From assembly GCA_021776515.1 (NCBI GenBank), contig JAJFFS010000002.1, forward strand, positions 1-64,000: a stretch of 64,000 bases of DNA. Reading direction: 5' to 3'. The translations under genes and the position numbers were made by a program. The notes under the pieces were generated by a model, which did no database searches, was not told the origin of the DNA, and saw only the letters and a program-made list of their open reading frames with translations. Origin of the DNA: Robiginitomaculum sp. GTDB lineage: Bacteria; Pseudomonadota; Alphaproteobacteria; Caulobacterales; Maricaulaceae. Numbering within the stretch: the first letter of the stretch is position 1; each line of letters opens with the position of its first letter. Below are positions 17,104 through 27,937 of this stretch, piece by piece.

Positions 17104-18780
17104 TTATAGCGGCAGTACAATGACTTCCACATGCGGGCGTTTTCCCCAGATTTTTGGTGCCAGACGCCGCACCGCCTGTAATACCGCATTTTCTGTGGCC
17201 TGTTCATCGCCGCGCGAACGCTTGGGCATGTTATCGACAGCCTTTTGTGCTGCCTCACATAACGCATCAATAACCGCATCAAAGCCGTCTTGTGGTTCTG
17301 CCAGACCAAAAACATTGGCTTCTGGCCCGGAATGAATACGCCCTGCCCCATCAACAGCCAACGCCATGCTGATGACACCACCAAAGGCCAGTTTTTTACG
17401 TTCTCGCAATGCCCCGCCATCAGCCGGCGTCAGCACATTACCATCACGATAAATGCGCCCGTTAGGCACCTCATCGACCAGTTCAGCACCCGCATCAGAG
17501 AGCATGATCATATCGCCATTTCTGGGGGCAAAGCCGTGGGGCACCTGTAATTCCTGCGCCAGCTTGGCGTGTTCGATCAGATGGCGCCGCTCCCCATGCA
17601 CCGGAATGGCAATGCGGGGCCGCGCCCAGGCATACATCTGGCGCAACTCGTCCCGGCAGGGGTGGCCGGAAACGTGAATATGGCGATCCTTTTCACCGAT
17701 CACCGCAACCCCCATGCTGACCAGTGCATTTTGCAAGGCAAAAATAGACTTCTCATTGCCCGGTATCACCCGCGAGGAGAACAATACGCTATCCCCATTT
17801 CCAAGTTTGACATGACGGTGCGACCCACTGGCAATACGCGACAGGGCTGCGCGCGGCTCGCCCTGACTGCCGGTGCAAAGATACAGCACCTTGTTTTTGG
17901 GCAACGCTGCCGCATCTTCTTCGTCGATAAAGGGTTTGGCATTGGCAAACAGCCCCACATGGCGCGCTGCGCCCATCATGCGGTGCATGGAACGCCCCAC
18001 CAGACAGACCGTGCGGCCATTCTGCTCGGCAGCTTCCACCGCGCTTTGCAAGCGTGCCACATTTGAAGCAAAGGCCGCCACGGCAACGCGGCCATCCTGT
18101 TCGCCCACCAGTTTAATAAGCTCCCCGCGCACCCCGGCTTCGGAACCGGCCTCGCCCTCGGTCAGTACATTGGTGGAATCGCATACCATAGCGAGAACGC
18201 CTTCTTCACCAGCCGCCATCAGCGCACCGGCGTCTGTTGGTGCACCGATCAGAGGCTCGGGATCAATTTTCCAGTCCCCGGTATGTAATACCATACCCGC
18301 CGGCGTGCGGATCAACAGCCCGTTTGGCTCAGGGATGGAATGGGTCAGCGTCACCAGTTCCATATCGAACGGGCCAAGGGTAATGCGCCCGCCAAGCGGC
18401 ACTTCATGCAAGGCCACCTGATCCAGCAACCCGGATTCCGCCAACCGGTCACGCACAAGATAGGCGGTAAACGGCGTTGCATAAACCGGAGCGCGCAATT
18501 GCGGCCATAGCGACGCCACCGCCCCCATATGATCTTCATGGGCGTGGGTCAGCACAATGCCCAGCAGATCATCGGCACGCGCAGCGATAAATTCCGGGTC
18601 GGGCATGATCACCTCAACCCCGGGCGTACTGGAATCACCAAAGGTGACGCCCAGATCAACAATGATCCATTGTTCGCGCCCCTCTGGCCCGAAGCCGTAT
18701 AAATTCAAGTTCATGCCAATCTCGCCAGAACCACCAAGTGGCACAAAGACGAGACGGTCTTTGTTATTTGAAGAGGTCAA
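17104..18780 (-). CDS. rnj: Ribonuclease J
   Basis: 558 aa metallo-beta-lactamase/beta-CASP ribonuclease. Motif 2 HAHEDHMGA carries the zinc ligands; motif A-C features of the beta-CASP domain follow ([41 protein letters not shown]). The C-terminal domain is of the short alphaproteobacterial type. RNase J has 5'-3' exo- and endonuclease activity in rRNA maturation and mRNA turnover. Start ATG overlaps the coaX stop by 4 bp. Conserved neighbour order birA-coaX-rnj-mce supports the call. Confidence 0.95.
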   Translation of the reverse strand: MTSSNNKDRLVFVPLGGSGEIGMNLNLYGFGPEGREQWIIVDLGVTFGDSSTPGVEVIMPDPEFIAARADDLLGIVLTHAHEDHMGAVASLWPQLRAPVYATPFTAYLVRDRLAESGLLDQVALHEVPLGGRITLGPFDMELVTLTHSIPEPNGLLIRTPAGMVLHTGDWKIDPEPLIGAPTDAGALMAAGEEGVLAMVCDSTNVLTEGEAGSEAGVRGELIKLVGEQDGRVAVAAFASNVARLQSAVEAAEQNGRTVCLVGRSMHRMMGAARHVGLFANAKPFIDEEDAAALPKNKVLYLCTGSQGEPRAALSRIASGSHRHVKLGNGDSVLFSSRVIPGNEKSIFALQNALVSMGVAVIGEKDRHIHVSGHPCRDELRQMYAWARPRIAIPVHGERRHLIEHAKLAQELQVPHGFAPRNGDMIMLSDAGAELVDEVPNGRIYRDGNVLTPADGGALRERKKLAFGGVISMALAVDGAGRIHSGPEANVFGLAEPQDGFDAVIDALCEAAQKAVDNMPKRSRGDEQATENAVLQAVRRLAPKIWGKRPHVEVIVLPL

Positions 18781-19553
18781 ATTTTTCCTCGATTGCGTTC
18801 ATAAATATCCAATAGCCCGCGAATGGTCAGGTCAGAATCAAAACGCTCTATAGTTTCAGATGATCCGGAAAACAGAGGCGAAATGCCGCCTGTCCCAATA
18901 ACGGTTAACGTCTCCGGATATTCATTTTTAATACGGCGTACCAGACCATCAATCAGGCCAACATAGCCCCAGAAAATACCCGATTGCATGGCACTGACCG
19001 TATTGGTACCAATGGTTTTTTCAGGCTTTTCTATGGCGATACGCGGCAGTTTTGCTGCTGCATCATGCAAGGCTTGCAAGGCCAGATACATACCCGGCGC
19101 AATCGCACCACCCAAAAACTCGCCCTTGGCAGACACAAGATCAAATGTGGTCGCTGTACCCGAGTCTACCAGTAACAGCGCCCCTTCAATAAAACTTCTG
19201 GCGCCCGCAGCATTAACCAGCCGGTCGGCCCCGACCTCTCGCGGATTATCAATCACGGCGACAACGCCAATATCCAGATCATCCTCACCGACCACCATAG
19301 GTTCGCACTTCAGATAGCGCCGCGACAGATTGCGAAAATGAAAAAGTGATTGCGGCACCACTGTTGAGATAATGCACGCATCCATATCGGCCAGGGTCAG
19401 GTTTTCCATGCCCAGCAACTGGTGCAACCAGACGGCATACTCGTCCGCCGTACGCGATGTTGCGGTTGCCGTGCGCCATTGCGCCCGCCATGTCTTACCA
19501 TCGTGGACAGCAAACAAGGCATTGGTATTGCCGCAATCAATGGCCAGCAACAT
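18777..19553 (-). CDS. coaX: Type III pantothenate kinase
   Basis: 258 aa ASKHA-fold kinase. The phosphate motif is [15 protein letters not shown], with [12 protein letters not shown] and [12 protein letters not shown] as the second phosphate and pantothenate-binding segments; [10 protein letters not shown] is also conserved. It phosphorylates pantothenate in the first step of CoA synthesis and is typically insensitive to CoA feedback. GAGGAG lies about 6-11 nt before the ATG. It is followed by rnj with a 4-bp overlap. Confidence 0.95.
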   Translation of the reverse strand: MLLAIDCGNTNALFAVHDGKTWRAQWRTATATSRTADEYAVWLHQLLGMENLTLADMDACIISTVVPQSLFHFRNLSRRYLKCEPMVVGEDDLDIGVVAVIDNPREVGADRLVNAAGARSFIEGALLLVDSGTATTFDLVSAKGEFLGGAIAPGMYLALQALHDAAAKLPRIAIEKPEKTIGTNTVSAMQSGIFWGYVGLIDGLVRRIKNEYPETLTVIGTGGISPLFSGSSETIERFDSDLTIRGLLDIYERNRGKI

Positions 19554-19565
19554 TGTGAAATCTCC

Positions 19566-20303
19566 TCAATCGGCAAAGAAAACTTCGCCTGCACTAACCT
19601 GAATGGACCGGCCAGACATTTGACGCAAGACCAGAGCGCCGTTTGAGGACAGGTCTTCAAACACACCTGTCTCGTCAGAACTGGTACGCAGAGGTTGGCC
19701 CAGACCATAGGCACGGGCAAGCCAGGCAAGCCGCAATGGCGCAAATCCCTCATCGCGCAACCGTATGCGCCAGCCCTCAAAAGCTGTCATGAGGGCATCT
19801 AAAACGCTTTGGGTTGCTGGGATAGCTTTGCCGTCGCGCAAATGATCGCCAAGGCATGTGGCAGGGTATGGTAAATCCGTGGGGGCGTATTGGAGATTAA
19901 TACCAACACCCACCGCCAGCCAGTGCCCACCACCGGGTGCAACACCGGATTCCAGTAATATTCCGGCAACTTTAGCCCCGCCCAGCAACACATCATTGGG
20001 CCATTTAAGGCTTAGCGTTTCAGCACCAGAAATCCATATATCAAGCGTTTCAGCCACGGCCAAAGCGGCCGCGAAACCAAGCTGCGCCGAACCCGCAAGT
20101 GGCCCAGGCCAATGGTATAGCCCGCTGCACGCAAGATTTCCCACCGGGCTTTGCCAGTGTCGCCCGCGCCGCCCGCGCCCGGCGGTTTGCTGATCAGCAA
20201 ATACCCAAAGTGGCCCCCGCTCGCCAGCAAGGCCCAGCCGCCTGGCCTCTTCATTGGTGCTATCCAGAACGGGATAGTGTTTTACTGGCAGGCTTGAGCG
20301 CAC
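19566..20303 (-). CDS. birA: Biotin--[acetyl-CoA-carboxylase] ligase
   Basis: 245 aa, monofunctional BirA without an N-terminal helix-turn-helix. The biotinyl-AMP loop is GRGRRGRHW, preceded by QQTAG, and the core has LKWPNDVLLGGAKVAGILLE and GVGINL. It attaches biotin to carboxyl carrier proteins. The likely start is a GTG directly after the nuoN stop (TAG-GTG), with no clear ribosome-binding site, so translation probably depends on termination of nuoN. This links complex I genes and the birA-coaX-rnj-mce block in one transcript. Confidence 0.92.
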   Translation of the reverse strand: MRSSLPVKHYPVLDSTNEEARRLGLAGERGPLWVFADQQTAGRGRRGRHWQSPVGNLACSGLYHWPGPLAGSAQLGFAAALAVAETLDIWISGAETLSLKWPNDVLLGGAKVAGILLESGVAPGGGHWLAVGVGINLQYAPTDLPYPATCLGDHLRDGKAIPATQSVLDALMTAFEGWRIRLRDEGFAPLRLAWLARAYGLGQPLRTSSDETGVFEDLSSNGALVLRQMSGRSIQVSAGEVFFAD

Positions 20304-21743
20304 CTAAAACAGGCTGGCGGCAGCAGCTTGCGACCAGCGTTCCAGTGCTGGCAGCAACCAAACAGCACCCGGCACCATCATAAAGGCGGCAGCACCGGCG
20401 GTCAGTGGCAAGACAAGGGATGAAGGCACAAAGGCCGGGGCCGGTTCATCAAACCACATGATTTTGACAATACGCAAATAATAGAACGCCCCCACCACAC
20501 TGAGCACCGCGCCATAAATGGCCAGCCATAAAAGACCGCCCTCAACCGCTGCCAGAAAAATATAAAGCTTGCCAAAAAAGCCCGCCATAGGCGGCAATCC
20601 GGCAATGGAAAACAGCAGAACGCTGAAGCTGATGGCTAAGCCACGCTGGTTTTGCGATAGACCTGCCAGATCATCTATATTTTCAACCATACCTTCGCTT
20701 TGGCGCATGGCCAGAATACAGGCAAACATGCCCAGCGTGGTAATAAGGTACAGCCCCATATAAAGCAGAAGTGCCTCCAGCCCGCGCTGGCTGCCCGCCG
20801 CCAGGGCAATCATCGCATAGCCCATATTGGCAATAGAGGAATAAGCCATCAGGCGCTTGATATTGCGTTGCATAATTGCGCCGAAATACCCGACAGTCAT
20901 GGACAAGACACTAAGTGCCACCACAACCTGCTGCCATTGGTCCATCATGTCGCTAAACGGCCCCATCAGAAGACGGGCGATAAGCGCAATGGCGGCAAAT
21001 TTGGGCGCAGAGGCAAAAAATGCGGTAACCGGCGTAGGTGCGCCCTGATAAACATCGGGCGTCCACATGTGAAACGGCACGGCGGAGATTTTAAAAGCCA
21101 GACCACTGAGGACAAACACAACGCCAATCACGAGGCCGACAGAGGCATCCATATGCGCCGCCTCGGCAATGCCTTCAAAGCGCGTTGTCCCGGCAAAACC
21201 ATAAACCAGGGACATGCCGTAAAGCAAAAGCCCGGATGATAATGCGCCCAACACAAAATACTTCAGCCCCGCCTCCGAGGCCCGCAGGGATGAGCGGTTA
21301 AATGCCGCCAGCACATAAAGCGAGAGGCTTTGCAGCTCCAGCCCGATATAAAGTGACAACAAATCATTGGCCGAAACCATGACCATCATCCCCAATGTGG
21401 CCAGCAATATCAGGATGGCATATTCGTATTTAACAATCTTTTCGATCTTCAAAAACCCGGCACCAATAACCAATACCAGCGCCGCCGACAAGAGGATGGC
21501 AGTTTTGGCAAACAGCGCCAACCGGTCCAGAATAAGCGCACCACCAAAGGCTTGCGTTGGATCCGCCCCGGCAGACCTCAGTCCTAAAACTGCGGCGAAG
21601 AGCAGCACTACGATACTGATCGTATTGATAAGGTTGTTCGCCTTTTCACCACGAACCGCACCGCCAACAAGCAAGGCAAGGGCAGCAAGGGTCAGCGCCA
21701 CTTCAGGGCCAATAAGCGAAAGGTTGGAGACAAAGGACGTCAT
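20304..21743 (-). CDS. nuoN: NADH-quinone oxidoreductase subunit N
   Basis: 479 aa, about 14 TM helices, proton-pumping Mrp-antiporter-like subunit of the membrane arm. Family hallmarks include [57 protein letters not shown] and [11 protein letters not shown], which carry the conserved Glu, Lys and His residues of the proton channel. Start overlaps nuoM by 4 bp. Last gene of the nuo set, followed without gap by birA. Confidence 0.96.
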   Translation of the reverse strand: MTSFVSNLSLIGPEVALTLAALALLVGGAVRGEKANNLINTISIVVLLFAAVLGLRSAGADPTQAFGGALILDRLALFAKTAILLSAALVLVIGAGFLKIEKIVKYEYAILILLATLGMMVMVSANDLLSLYIGLELQSLSLYVLAAFNRSSLRASEAGLKYFVLGALSSGLLLYGMSLVYGFAGTTRFEGIAEAAHMDASVGLVIGVVFVLSGLAFKISAVPFHMWTPDVYQGAPTPVTAFFASAPKFAAIALIARLLMGPFSDMMDQWQQVVVALSVLSMTVGYFGAIMQRNIKRLMAYSSIANMGYAMIALAAGSQRGLEALLLYMGLYLITTLGMFACILAMRQSEGMVENIDDLAGLSQNQRGLAISFSVLLFSIAGLPPMAGFFGKLYIFLAAVEGGLLWLAIYGAVLSVVGAFYYLRIVKIMWFDEPAPAFVPSSLVLPLTAGAAAFMMVPGAVWLLPALERWSQAAAASLF

Positions 21744-23260
21744 TGCATGCCCTCCAGAATTGATGGCTCAACGGCGGCAGCAATGTGCTCGACAAGCGCC
21801 TCCACAGCCGGCCCGGTCATGTCTGTGAGAAGAGAAGGCCAAACACCAAGAACAATGGTGGCGATAACCAGGGGTGAAAATGTGATAACTTCGCGCCTCA
21901 CCATATCGGAAATGTCCTCAAGCTTGGCATTAGTGATTGTCCCATAAATAACTTTTTTATACAGCGTCAGTGCATAAACCGCCGACAGGATCACCCCGAA
22001 CGCGGCACCAAAGGCAATCCAGCTGCTCACCTGATAGCCGCCCACCATGGTCAAAAATTCGCCAATAAAACCCGACGTGCCAGGCAAGCCGACATTGGCC
22101 ATGGTAAAGAGCATAAAAATGGTCGCATAAACCGGCATACGCTGCGCCAACCCGCCATAGGCAGCAATTTCGCGGGTGTGCATCCGGTCATAGATCACGC
22201 CGACGATAAGAAACAATGCGCCAGAGACGATGCCGTGGCTGATCATCTGGAACATGGCACCCTGCACGCCAATAACGTTCATCGAGAAAATACCAATGGT
22301 GACAAAGCCCATATGCGCCACAGAGGAATAGGCGATCAGCTTTTTCATATCCGTTTGGCGGAACGCCACCAAAGATGTGTAGATAATAGCGATAACCGAA
22401 AGCGTGAATACCAGTGGTGCAAAGGTTTGCGAGGCATCAGGGAACATCGGCAAGGAAAAACGGATAAACCCGTACCCGCCCATTTTCAGCAATACCCCGG
22501 CCAGGATAACCGAACCCGCTGTTGGTGCCTGAACGTGCGCATCGGGCAACCATGTATGCACCGGCCACATGGGCATTTTAACCGCGAACGAGGCAAAGAA
22601 ACCCAGCCACAACCAGGTTTGCATACCCAGGGGGAAGTCATAGTCCAGAAGCGCTACCATGTCGGTAGTGCCTGCGGTCAGGATCATCGCCACCACCGCA
22701 ATCAGCATCAAAACTGAACCAAGCAGCGTGTAGAGGAAAAACTTGAAGGCCGCATAAACACGCTCTGCACCGCCCCACACCCCGATGATGAGAAACATCG
22801 GGATCAGGCCCGCTTCGAAGAAAATATAGAAAAGCACAATGTCGAGAGAGCTAAACACCCCGATCATCAGTGTTTCCAGCACAAGAAATGCCACCATGTA
22901 TTCGGTCACGCGCTTTTTCACCACACCCCAACTGGCGATAAAGCAAAGCGGCATAAGGAAGGTGGTCAACACGATCAAGGATAGTGAAATACCATCCACA
23001 CCCAAATGATAGGACATATCGCCGAACCAGTTTGCCTTTTCAACAAACTGAAAGCCGGGATCGGCCATGTTGAAATCCATTAGCGCCCAAAGTGACATCC
23101 CGAAGGTGATGAGGCTGGTGGCCAGGGCAACGCTGGGGGCATTGCGGTCAATCACATCGGCGTCTTCGCCTCTGGCGCTCATGCGGAACACAACCAGCAC
23201 CACGGCCCCAAGCAAAGGCAGAAAGGTAATCAGTGATAAAATATGCGGCAGAGTATTCAT
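21740..23260 (-). CDS. nuoM: NADH-quinone oxidoreductase subunit M
   Basis: 506 aa with about 14 TM helices. Typical NuoM segments are [39 protein letters not shown] (channel Glu), [20 protein letters not shown] and [18 protein letters not shown]. It is one of three antiporter-like proton-pumping subunits of complex I. It begins 1 bp after nuoL ends and overlaps nuoN by 4 bp. Confidence 0.96.
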   Translation of the reverse strand: MNTLPHILSLITFLPLLGAVVLVVFRMSARGEDADVIDRNAPSVALATSLITFGMSLWALMDFNMADPGFQFVEKANWFGDMSYHLGVDGISLSLIVLTTFLMPLCFIASWGVVKKRVTEYMVAFLVLETLMIGVFSSLDIVLFYIFFEAGLIPMFLIIGVWGGAERVYAAFKFFLYTLLGSVLMLIAVVAMILTAGTTDMVALLDYDFPLGMQTWLWLGFFASFAVKMPMWPVHTWLPDAHVQAPTAGSVILAGVLLKMGGYGFIRFSLPMFPDASQTFAPLVFTLSVIAIIYTSLVAFRQTDMKKLIAYSSVAHMGFVTIGIFSMNVIGVQGAMFQMISHGIVSGALFLIVGVIYDRMHTREIAAYGGLAQRMPVYATIFMLFTMANVGLPGTSGFIGEFLTMVGGYQVSSWIAFGAAFGVILSAVYALTLYKKVIYGTITNAKLEDISDMVRREVITFSPLVIATIVLGVWPSLLTDMTGPAVEALVEHIAAAVEPSILEGMQ

Positions 23261-23261
23261 G

Positions 23262-25292
23262 TCAGTGCCCCCCGCTTACGCCGGATACGAGTATCCAGGT
23301 GATAAAGCCCACAAGCCCGATCAACATGACAAAGGCATAGTGGTATAAAAATCCGGTTTGCAGTTTGGCGATACGTTTTGCCCCGGCCAATGTCGCCGCC
23401 GCAAACCCGTTAGGGCCAAAACCGTCAATGATACGCTGATCGCCACCTTTCCAGAAAAGGTCGCCAAGTTTGCGCGCGCCCCGGACCAGAACAATGTCGT
23501 AGAGTTCGTCGAAATACCATTTGTTATAAAGAAACGGATGCACATAACGGCTACGCGCCGCCATACGGGCGCCAAGGCCTTCGCGGGTAATGTACATGAA
23601 CCAGGCAATGGCAAAGCCAATCAATGTCACCACAAAGGGCGACCAGGCCACCCATGTCGGCACATGATGGCCACCACCATGATCTTCAGCACTGGCGGCG
23701 GCGTGTTGTTCGGGGACAGCATGGGCGTCGGGTGCTTCATGAGAGGTATCCGCAACCGCCTCGATCACCGTTGCCCCGCGCCAGAAGCCTGCCTGTTTAT
23801 CGCCAATGAAATCACCGGCAAACAACACACCCGCAAATATGGCACCGGCAGAGAGAAGCGCCAAAGGCACCAGCATGGAACGCGGGGATTCGTGCGCATG
23901 ATCAAACGTATGCTGGTCTCCGCGATAGGTGCCGTGAAAGGTCATGAAAATCACTCGCCAGGAGTAAAAAGACGTCATCAGCGCAGCAACAATACCTACC
24001 CAAAACGCCTGATAACCAAAGGCCGTACCGGCAACACCGGCTTCCCACGCACCCTCGATAATGGCGTCTTTGGAGAAGAACCCGGCAAAGCCAAATGAAG
24101 TACCCGGAATGCCCACACCGGTAAGCGCGATGGTACCAATAATCATGAATATCCAGGTCAGCGGCATCTTTTTGGCGATACCGCCCATTTTGCGCATGTC
24201 CTGTTCGTGGTGCAGGCCGATAATTACCGAGCCAGCGCCAAGGAACAACAATGCCTTGAAAAAAGCGTGAGTGAACAGGTGGAAAATCGCCGCGTCATAC
24301 ATGCCCAAACCACCGGCCATAAACATATAGCCAAGCTGCGAGCAGGTGGAGTACGCGATAACCCGCTTGATGTCGTTTTGTACAAGACCAACAGTGGCCG
24401 CAAAAAATGCGGTCATGGCCCCGATAACCGTAACAAACAGGCTGGCATGCGGTGCCATCTCAAACAGCGGCGCACAACGGGCCACCAGAAACACCCCGGC
24501 GGTAACCATGGTCGCGGCATGGATCAGGGCGGAAACCGGCGTCGGGCCTTCCATGGCGTCCGGCAACCAGACATGCAGGAAGAACTGTGCAGATTTGCCC
24601 ATGGCACCGATGAACAGCAAAAATGCAATCAGCTCGATGGCGTTAAACTGCATCCATAAAAATGGAATAACCAGCGCAGCATTATCATGTGCAGCACCAA
24701 ATACGGTATCAAAATCCAACGCGCCAAAAACGGCAAAAATCGTCAAAATACCAAGGGCAAAGCCAAAATCACCAACCCGGTTGGTGACAAACGCCTTGAT
24801 CGCAGCCGCATTGGCTTCGGGCTTTTTGTACCAGAACCCGATCAGCAGATAGGACGCCAGTCCCACCCCTTCCCAGCCAAAAAACATTTGCAGGAAGTTA
24901 TTGGCCGTTACCAGCATCAACATGGCGAAGGTAAAGAACGACAGATAAGCAAAGAAACGGGCTTTGTGCGGATCGTCCGCCATATAGCCCCAGGAATACA
25001 CATGCACGAGGCTGGAAACAAAGGTCACCACCACCAGCATGACGGCGGTTAGCGTATCAACACGCAAGGCCCAGGCAGCCTGAAAATCCCCAACAGCAAA
25101 CCAGTTCATGACATGGATAAGTTGTTCGTGTCCGTTATAGGCCACCTGATTGAAGGCAAACAGCGATAATACCGCCGACAGGATTAAAAACCCCGTTGTC
25201 ACCAGCTGTGCTGACTTGTCACCCAGAATGCGCCCAAAAAGACCGGCAATCAGTGCGCCCAGTAATGGCCCGAAAACAATGAGAAGATACAT
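23262..25292 (-). CDS. nuoL: NADH-quinone oxidoreductase subunit L
   Basis: 676 aa, the distal antiporter-like subunit with the long C-terminal lateral helix. Conserved parts include [74 protein letters not shown] (quoted in part) and [15 protein letters not shown] His-rich insert is present near residue 535 ([10 protein letters not shown]). It lies between nuoK (7 bp gap) and nuoM (1 bp gap). Confidence 0.96.
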   Translation of the reverse strand: MYLLIVFGPLLGALIAGLFGRILGDKSAQLVTTGFLILSAVLSLFAFNQVAYNGHEQLIHVMNWFAVGDFQAAWALRVDTLTAVMLVVVTFVSSLVHVYSWGYMADDPHKARFFAYLSFFTFAMLMLVTANNFLQMFFGWEGVGLASYLLIGFWYKKPEANAAAIKAFVTNRVGDFGFALGILTIFAVFGALDFDTVFGAAHDNAALVIPFLWMQFNAIELIAFLLFIGAMGKSAQFFLHVWLPDAMEGPTPVSALIHAATMVTAGVFLVARCAPLFEMAPHASLFVTVIGAMTAFFAATVGLVQNDIKRVIAYSTCSQLGYMFMAGGLGMYDAAIFHLFTHAFFKALLFLGAGSVIIGLHHEQDMRKMGGIAKKMPLTWIFMIIGTIALTGVGIPGTSFGFAGFFSKDAIIEGAWEAGVAGTAFGYQAFWVGIVAALMTSFYSWRVIFMTFHGTYRGDQHTFDHAHESPRSMLVPLALLSAGAIFAGVLFAGDFIGDKQAGFWRGATVIEAVADTSHEAPDAHAVPEQHAAASAEDHGGGHHVPTWVAWSPFVVTLIGFAIAWFMYITREGLGARMAARSRYVHPFLYNKWYFDELYDIVLVRGARKLGDLFWKGGDQRIIDGFGPNGFAAATLAGAKRIAKLQTGFLYHYAFVMLIGLVGFITWILVSGVSGGH

Positions 25293-25299
25293 GGTCCGC

Positions 25300-25611
25300 T
25301 CAGCCCTTCATCAGATTGATGTCAGCCACGGCAATATTGCCGCGATTGCGAAAATAAACCACCAGAATGGCCAGCCCGACGGCGGCTTCGGCAGCGGCAA
25401 CGGTCAATACAAAAAGCGCGAAAACCTGCCCGCCAAGGTCGTTCAAATACGTGGAAAACGTGACAAAATTTATATTGACCGAAAGCAGGATTAACTCGAC
25501 CGACATCAGAATGACAATAACATTCTTCCGGTTCACGAAAATACCAAAAACTCCGATGGAAAACATGATGGCCGCGACGGCCAGATAATGCCCTAGTCCA
25601 ATATCCATCAT
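25300..25611 (-). CDS. nuoK: NADH-quinone oxidoreductase subunit K
   Basis: 103 aa, three TM helices; hydrophobic core [31 protein letters not shown] contains the two conserved membrane Glu residues (one in MSVELILL, one in VAAAEAAVG). The start is set at the ATG at 25611 (MMDIGLGHY), directly after the nuoJ stop and with AGGGGA about 7 nt upstream. A longer frame reading into nuoJ is rejected because it adds a non-conserved N-terminus. Confidence 0.95.
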   Translation of the reverse strand: MMDIGLGHYLAVAAIMFSIGVFGIFVNRKNVIVILMSVELILLSVNINFVTFSTYLNDLGGQVFALFVLTVAAAEAAVGLAILVVYFRNRGNIAVADINLMKG

Positions 25612-25612
25612 A

Positions 25613-26233
25613 TTAAATCCCCTGCCCCGGTTTGACATCAACCAGTTCCACGCCGTCCTCGGCCCGGCGAGCAACCTGCGCAGGAATATTCTGCCGTTTG
25701 ACGCCCTTTTTATGAAAGTTTGTCAGCACAATCGCACCAATCATCGCCACCAGCAGCACCAACCCGGCCGCCTCCAGAAAGAAGGCATAGTCGGTATAGA
25801 GCACTGCGGAAAATGCCTGCAAATTATCCTGCCCCTCGGTTATCGGAGCCTGACGCAGCTCTTCCGCCTTGCCGCTAATGCTCCAACTGGCCCCCAGTAC
25901 AATCAGTTCCACAGTCAGGACAAAGGCCAGAAGCCCTCCAAGCGGTAGATAGTCGGCAAAGCCTTGTTTCATCTCGACAAAATCAATGTCCAGCATCATC
26001 ACCACGAAAAGAAAAAGCACTGCAACCGCGCCCACATAAACCATGACCAAAATCATCGCCAGGAACTCTGCACCCAGAAGCACAAACAGCCCGGCAGCCG
26101 AGAAAAACGTCATGATCAGAAACAGGACAGAGCGCACCGGATTGCGCGCGGCAACCACCCCGAATGCAAACGCTATGGCCGCGCCAGCGAAGACGTAAAA
26201 CGCTATTGCGGGAAGAAGAACTGCCAGTTCCAT
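25613..26233 (-). CDS. nuoJ: NADH-quinone oxidoreductase subunit J
   Basis: 206 aa, five TM helices. [32 protein letters not shown] and [19 protein letters not shown] match NuoJ/ND6, including the region of the pi-bulge helix that couples quinone reduction to pumping. It lies 19 bp after nuoI and directly before nuoK. Confidence 0.96.
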   Translation of the reverse strand: MELAVLLPAIAFYVFAGAAIAFAFGVVAARNPVRSVLFLIMTFFSAAGLFVLLGAEFLAMILVMVYVGAVAVLFLFVVMMLDIDFVEMKQGFADYLPLGGLLAFVLTVELIVLGASWSISGKAEELRQAPITEGQDNLQAFSAVLYTDYAFFLEAAGLVLLVAMIGAIVLTNFHKKGVKRQNIPAQVARRAEDGVELVDVKPGQGI

Positions 26234-26252
26234 TATGCTCTCCTATGCCCCA

Positions 26253-26741
26253 TCACCGATACGGCTCATCAAGTTTAAGGTTTTGCGCAATTTCACGCTC
26301 CCACCTGTCGCCATTATCCAAAAGCCGGGCCTTGTCGTAGAAAAGTTCTTCGCGGGTTTCGGTGGCAAATTCAAAGTTTGGCCCCTCGACGATGGCATCC
26401 ACCGGACAGGCTTCCTGACAGTAACCGCAATAAATGCACTTGGTCATGTCAATGTCATAGCGCGTGGTACGGCGCGAGCCATCCTCACGCGGTTCAGCCT
26501 CAATGGTGATCGCTTGTGCCGGGCAAATGGCCTCGCAGAGCTTGCACGCAATGCAGCGTTCTTCGCCGCTGTCATAACGACGCAAGGCATGTTGACCGCG
26601 AAAACGCGGACTAAGCGGGCCTTTCTCAAAAGGGTAGTTCAGCGTTGGTTTGGGGCGGAAGAAATACTTCATGGCCAAAGCAAACGCGCCCAGAAAATCC
26701 AGCAAAAATGCACTGCGTACAAAGCGTATAACGGCGCTCAT
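26253..26741 (-). CDS. nuoI: NADH-quinone oxidoreductase subunit I
   Basis: 162 aa when started at [16 protein letters not shown] (26741), which begins 2 bp before the nuoH stop; a longer frame runs back into nuoH and is not used. Two 4Fe-4S ferredoxin motifs are present: [12 protein letters not shown] and [12 protein letters not shown], binding clusters N6a and N6b. The N-terminal amphipathic helix lies on the membrane. It passes electrons from NuoG towards NuoB. Confidence 0.96.
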   Translation of the reverse strand: MSAVIRFVRSAFLLDFLGAFALAMKYFFRPKPTLNYPFEKGPLSPRFRGQHALRRYDSGEERCIACKLCEAICPAQAITIEAEPREDGSRRTTRYDIDMTKCIYCGYCQEACPVDAIVEGPNFEFATETREELFYDKARLLDNGDRWEREIAQNLKLDEPYR

Positions 26742-26742
26742 C

Positions 26743-27798
26743 TCAGGCACCCCCTTGCGCAAAAACAACCCAGGCGGAAACCAGCACAACCGCCCCCATG
26801 GAAAGTGGTAGAAACACCTTCCAGCCAAGACGCATCAACTGGTCATAGCGATAACGCGGCACAATGGCCTTCACCATGGCAAACAAAAAGAAGATAAACA
26901 GCGCCTTGATGGAAAACCACAATACCGGCGGCACCCAGGTAAAGGGGGCAAAATCAAATGGCGCGTGCCAACCACCCAAAAACAATATGGTGACCATGGA
27001 ACACATCAGCACGATGTTCAGGTACTCACCGATCATAAAGAGAAGGTATAACGTCGAGGAATATTCAACCTGATACCCCGCCACCAGTTCAGATTCGGCC
27101 TCGGGCAGATCAAACGGCGGGCGGTTGGTTTCAGCCAATGCCGAAATAAAGAACACCACCATCATCGGCAGCATCACCAGCGTGATCGGGGAAAACGCAA
27201 GGCCGTACCAGTGCCAGAAGCCACCGGCCTGTGCCTCAACTATTTCGCTAAGGTTCATGGAACCGGCCAGCAGCAAAACCGTAACGATGACAAAGCCTAT
27301 GGAAACCTCATAGGACACCATTTGCGCGGTCGAGCGCAACGCCCCCAAAAAGGAATATTTTGAGTTTGAGGCCCAGCCCCCAAGGATAATGCCGTAAACG
27401 CCTAAGGATGAAATCGCCAGCAAATACAATATGCCGACGTTCAGGTCAGAAATAACCCAGCCCGGTGCCACTGGCACCACTGACCAGGCGATAAAGGCCA
27501 TCACCAGCGATAAAAACGGCGCCATTATAAAGATAAACTTGTCCGTACCGGCCGGAATAATGACTTCCTTGAAAGCGAATTTGAGAAAGTCGGCAAAGGA
27601 TTGCAGCAGGCCAAAAGCCCCCACCACATTCGGCCCTTTGCGCATTTGTACCGCCGCCCAGATCTTGCGATCCGCCAGCAGGATAAATGCCAGCGACACC
27701 AGCAGCACGACCACAAAGCCCAGCACCTTAAGGAGCGTCACAACGCTCCAGCCCAGCGGTGTGGCGGTATCAAAAAGCAGGGAGAAAAATTCGCTCAT
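26743..27798 (-). CDS. nuoH: NADH-quinone oxidoreductase subunit H
   Basis: 351 aa, eight TM helices. The quinone-pocket loops are present: [23 protein letters not shown] and [26 protein letters not shown] (quoted in part), plus [25 protein letters not shown]. It forms the heel of complex I and part of the quinone-binding cavity. Its start codon abuts a palindromic repeat (27799-27899) that makes up nearly the whole leader between nuoG and nuoH. Confidence 0.96.
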   Translation of the reverse strand: MSEFFSLLFDTATPLGWSVVTLLKVLGFVVVLLVSLAFILLADRKIWAAVQMRKGPNVVGAFGLLQSFADFLKFAFKEVIIPAGTDKFIFIMAPFLSLVMAFIAWSVVPVAPGWVISDLNVGILYLLAISSLGVYGIILGGWASNSKYSFLGALRSTAQMVSYEVSIGFVIVTVLLLAGSMNLSEIVEAQAGGFWHWYGLAFSPITLVMLPMMVVFFISALAETNRPPFDLPEAESELVAGYQVEYSSTLYLLFMIGEYLNIVLMCSMVTILFLGGWHAPFDFAPFTWVPPVLWFSIKALFIFFLFAMVKAIVPRYRYDQLMRLGWKVFLPLSMGAVVLVSAWVVFAQGGA

Positions 27799-27818
27799 CG
27801 GGCAATGACTCCAGGAGT

Positions 27819-27899
27819 GTCATTACCGGGCTTGTCCCGGTAATCCAGTACTGAGTAACCAGGGAAATACTGGATTACCCGAATAAATCGGGCAATGAC
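27819..27899. repeat. Palindromic repeat family A, copy 1 (nuoG/nuoH junction)
   Basis: 81 bp. Ends are inverted: GTCATTACCGGGCTTGTCC at the left, with the mirror CGGGCAATGAC at the right. Inner arms TAATCCAGTA and TACTGGATTA also pair. Between it and the nuoH start lies a further CGGGCAATGACTCCAGGAGT, which includes the only GGAG near nuoH. Two other copies are at 30022-30093 and 33827-33898. Confidence 0.85.
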
Positions 27900-27937
27900 A
27901 TGGTAAGGTGACGGCACTTTTTGTTTTCCCATATTCA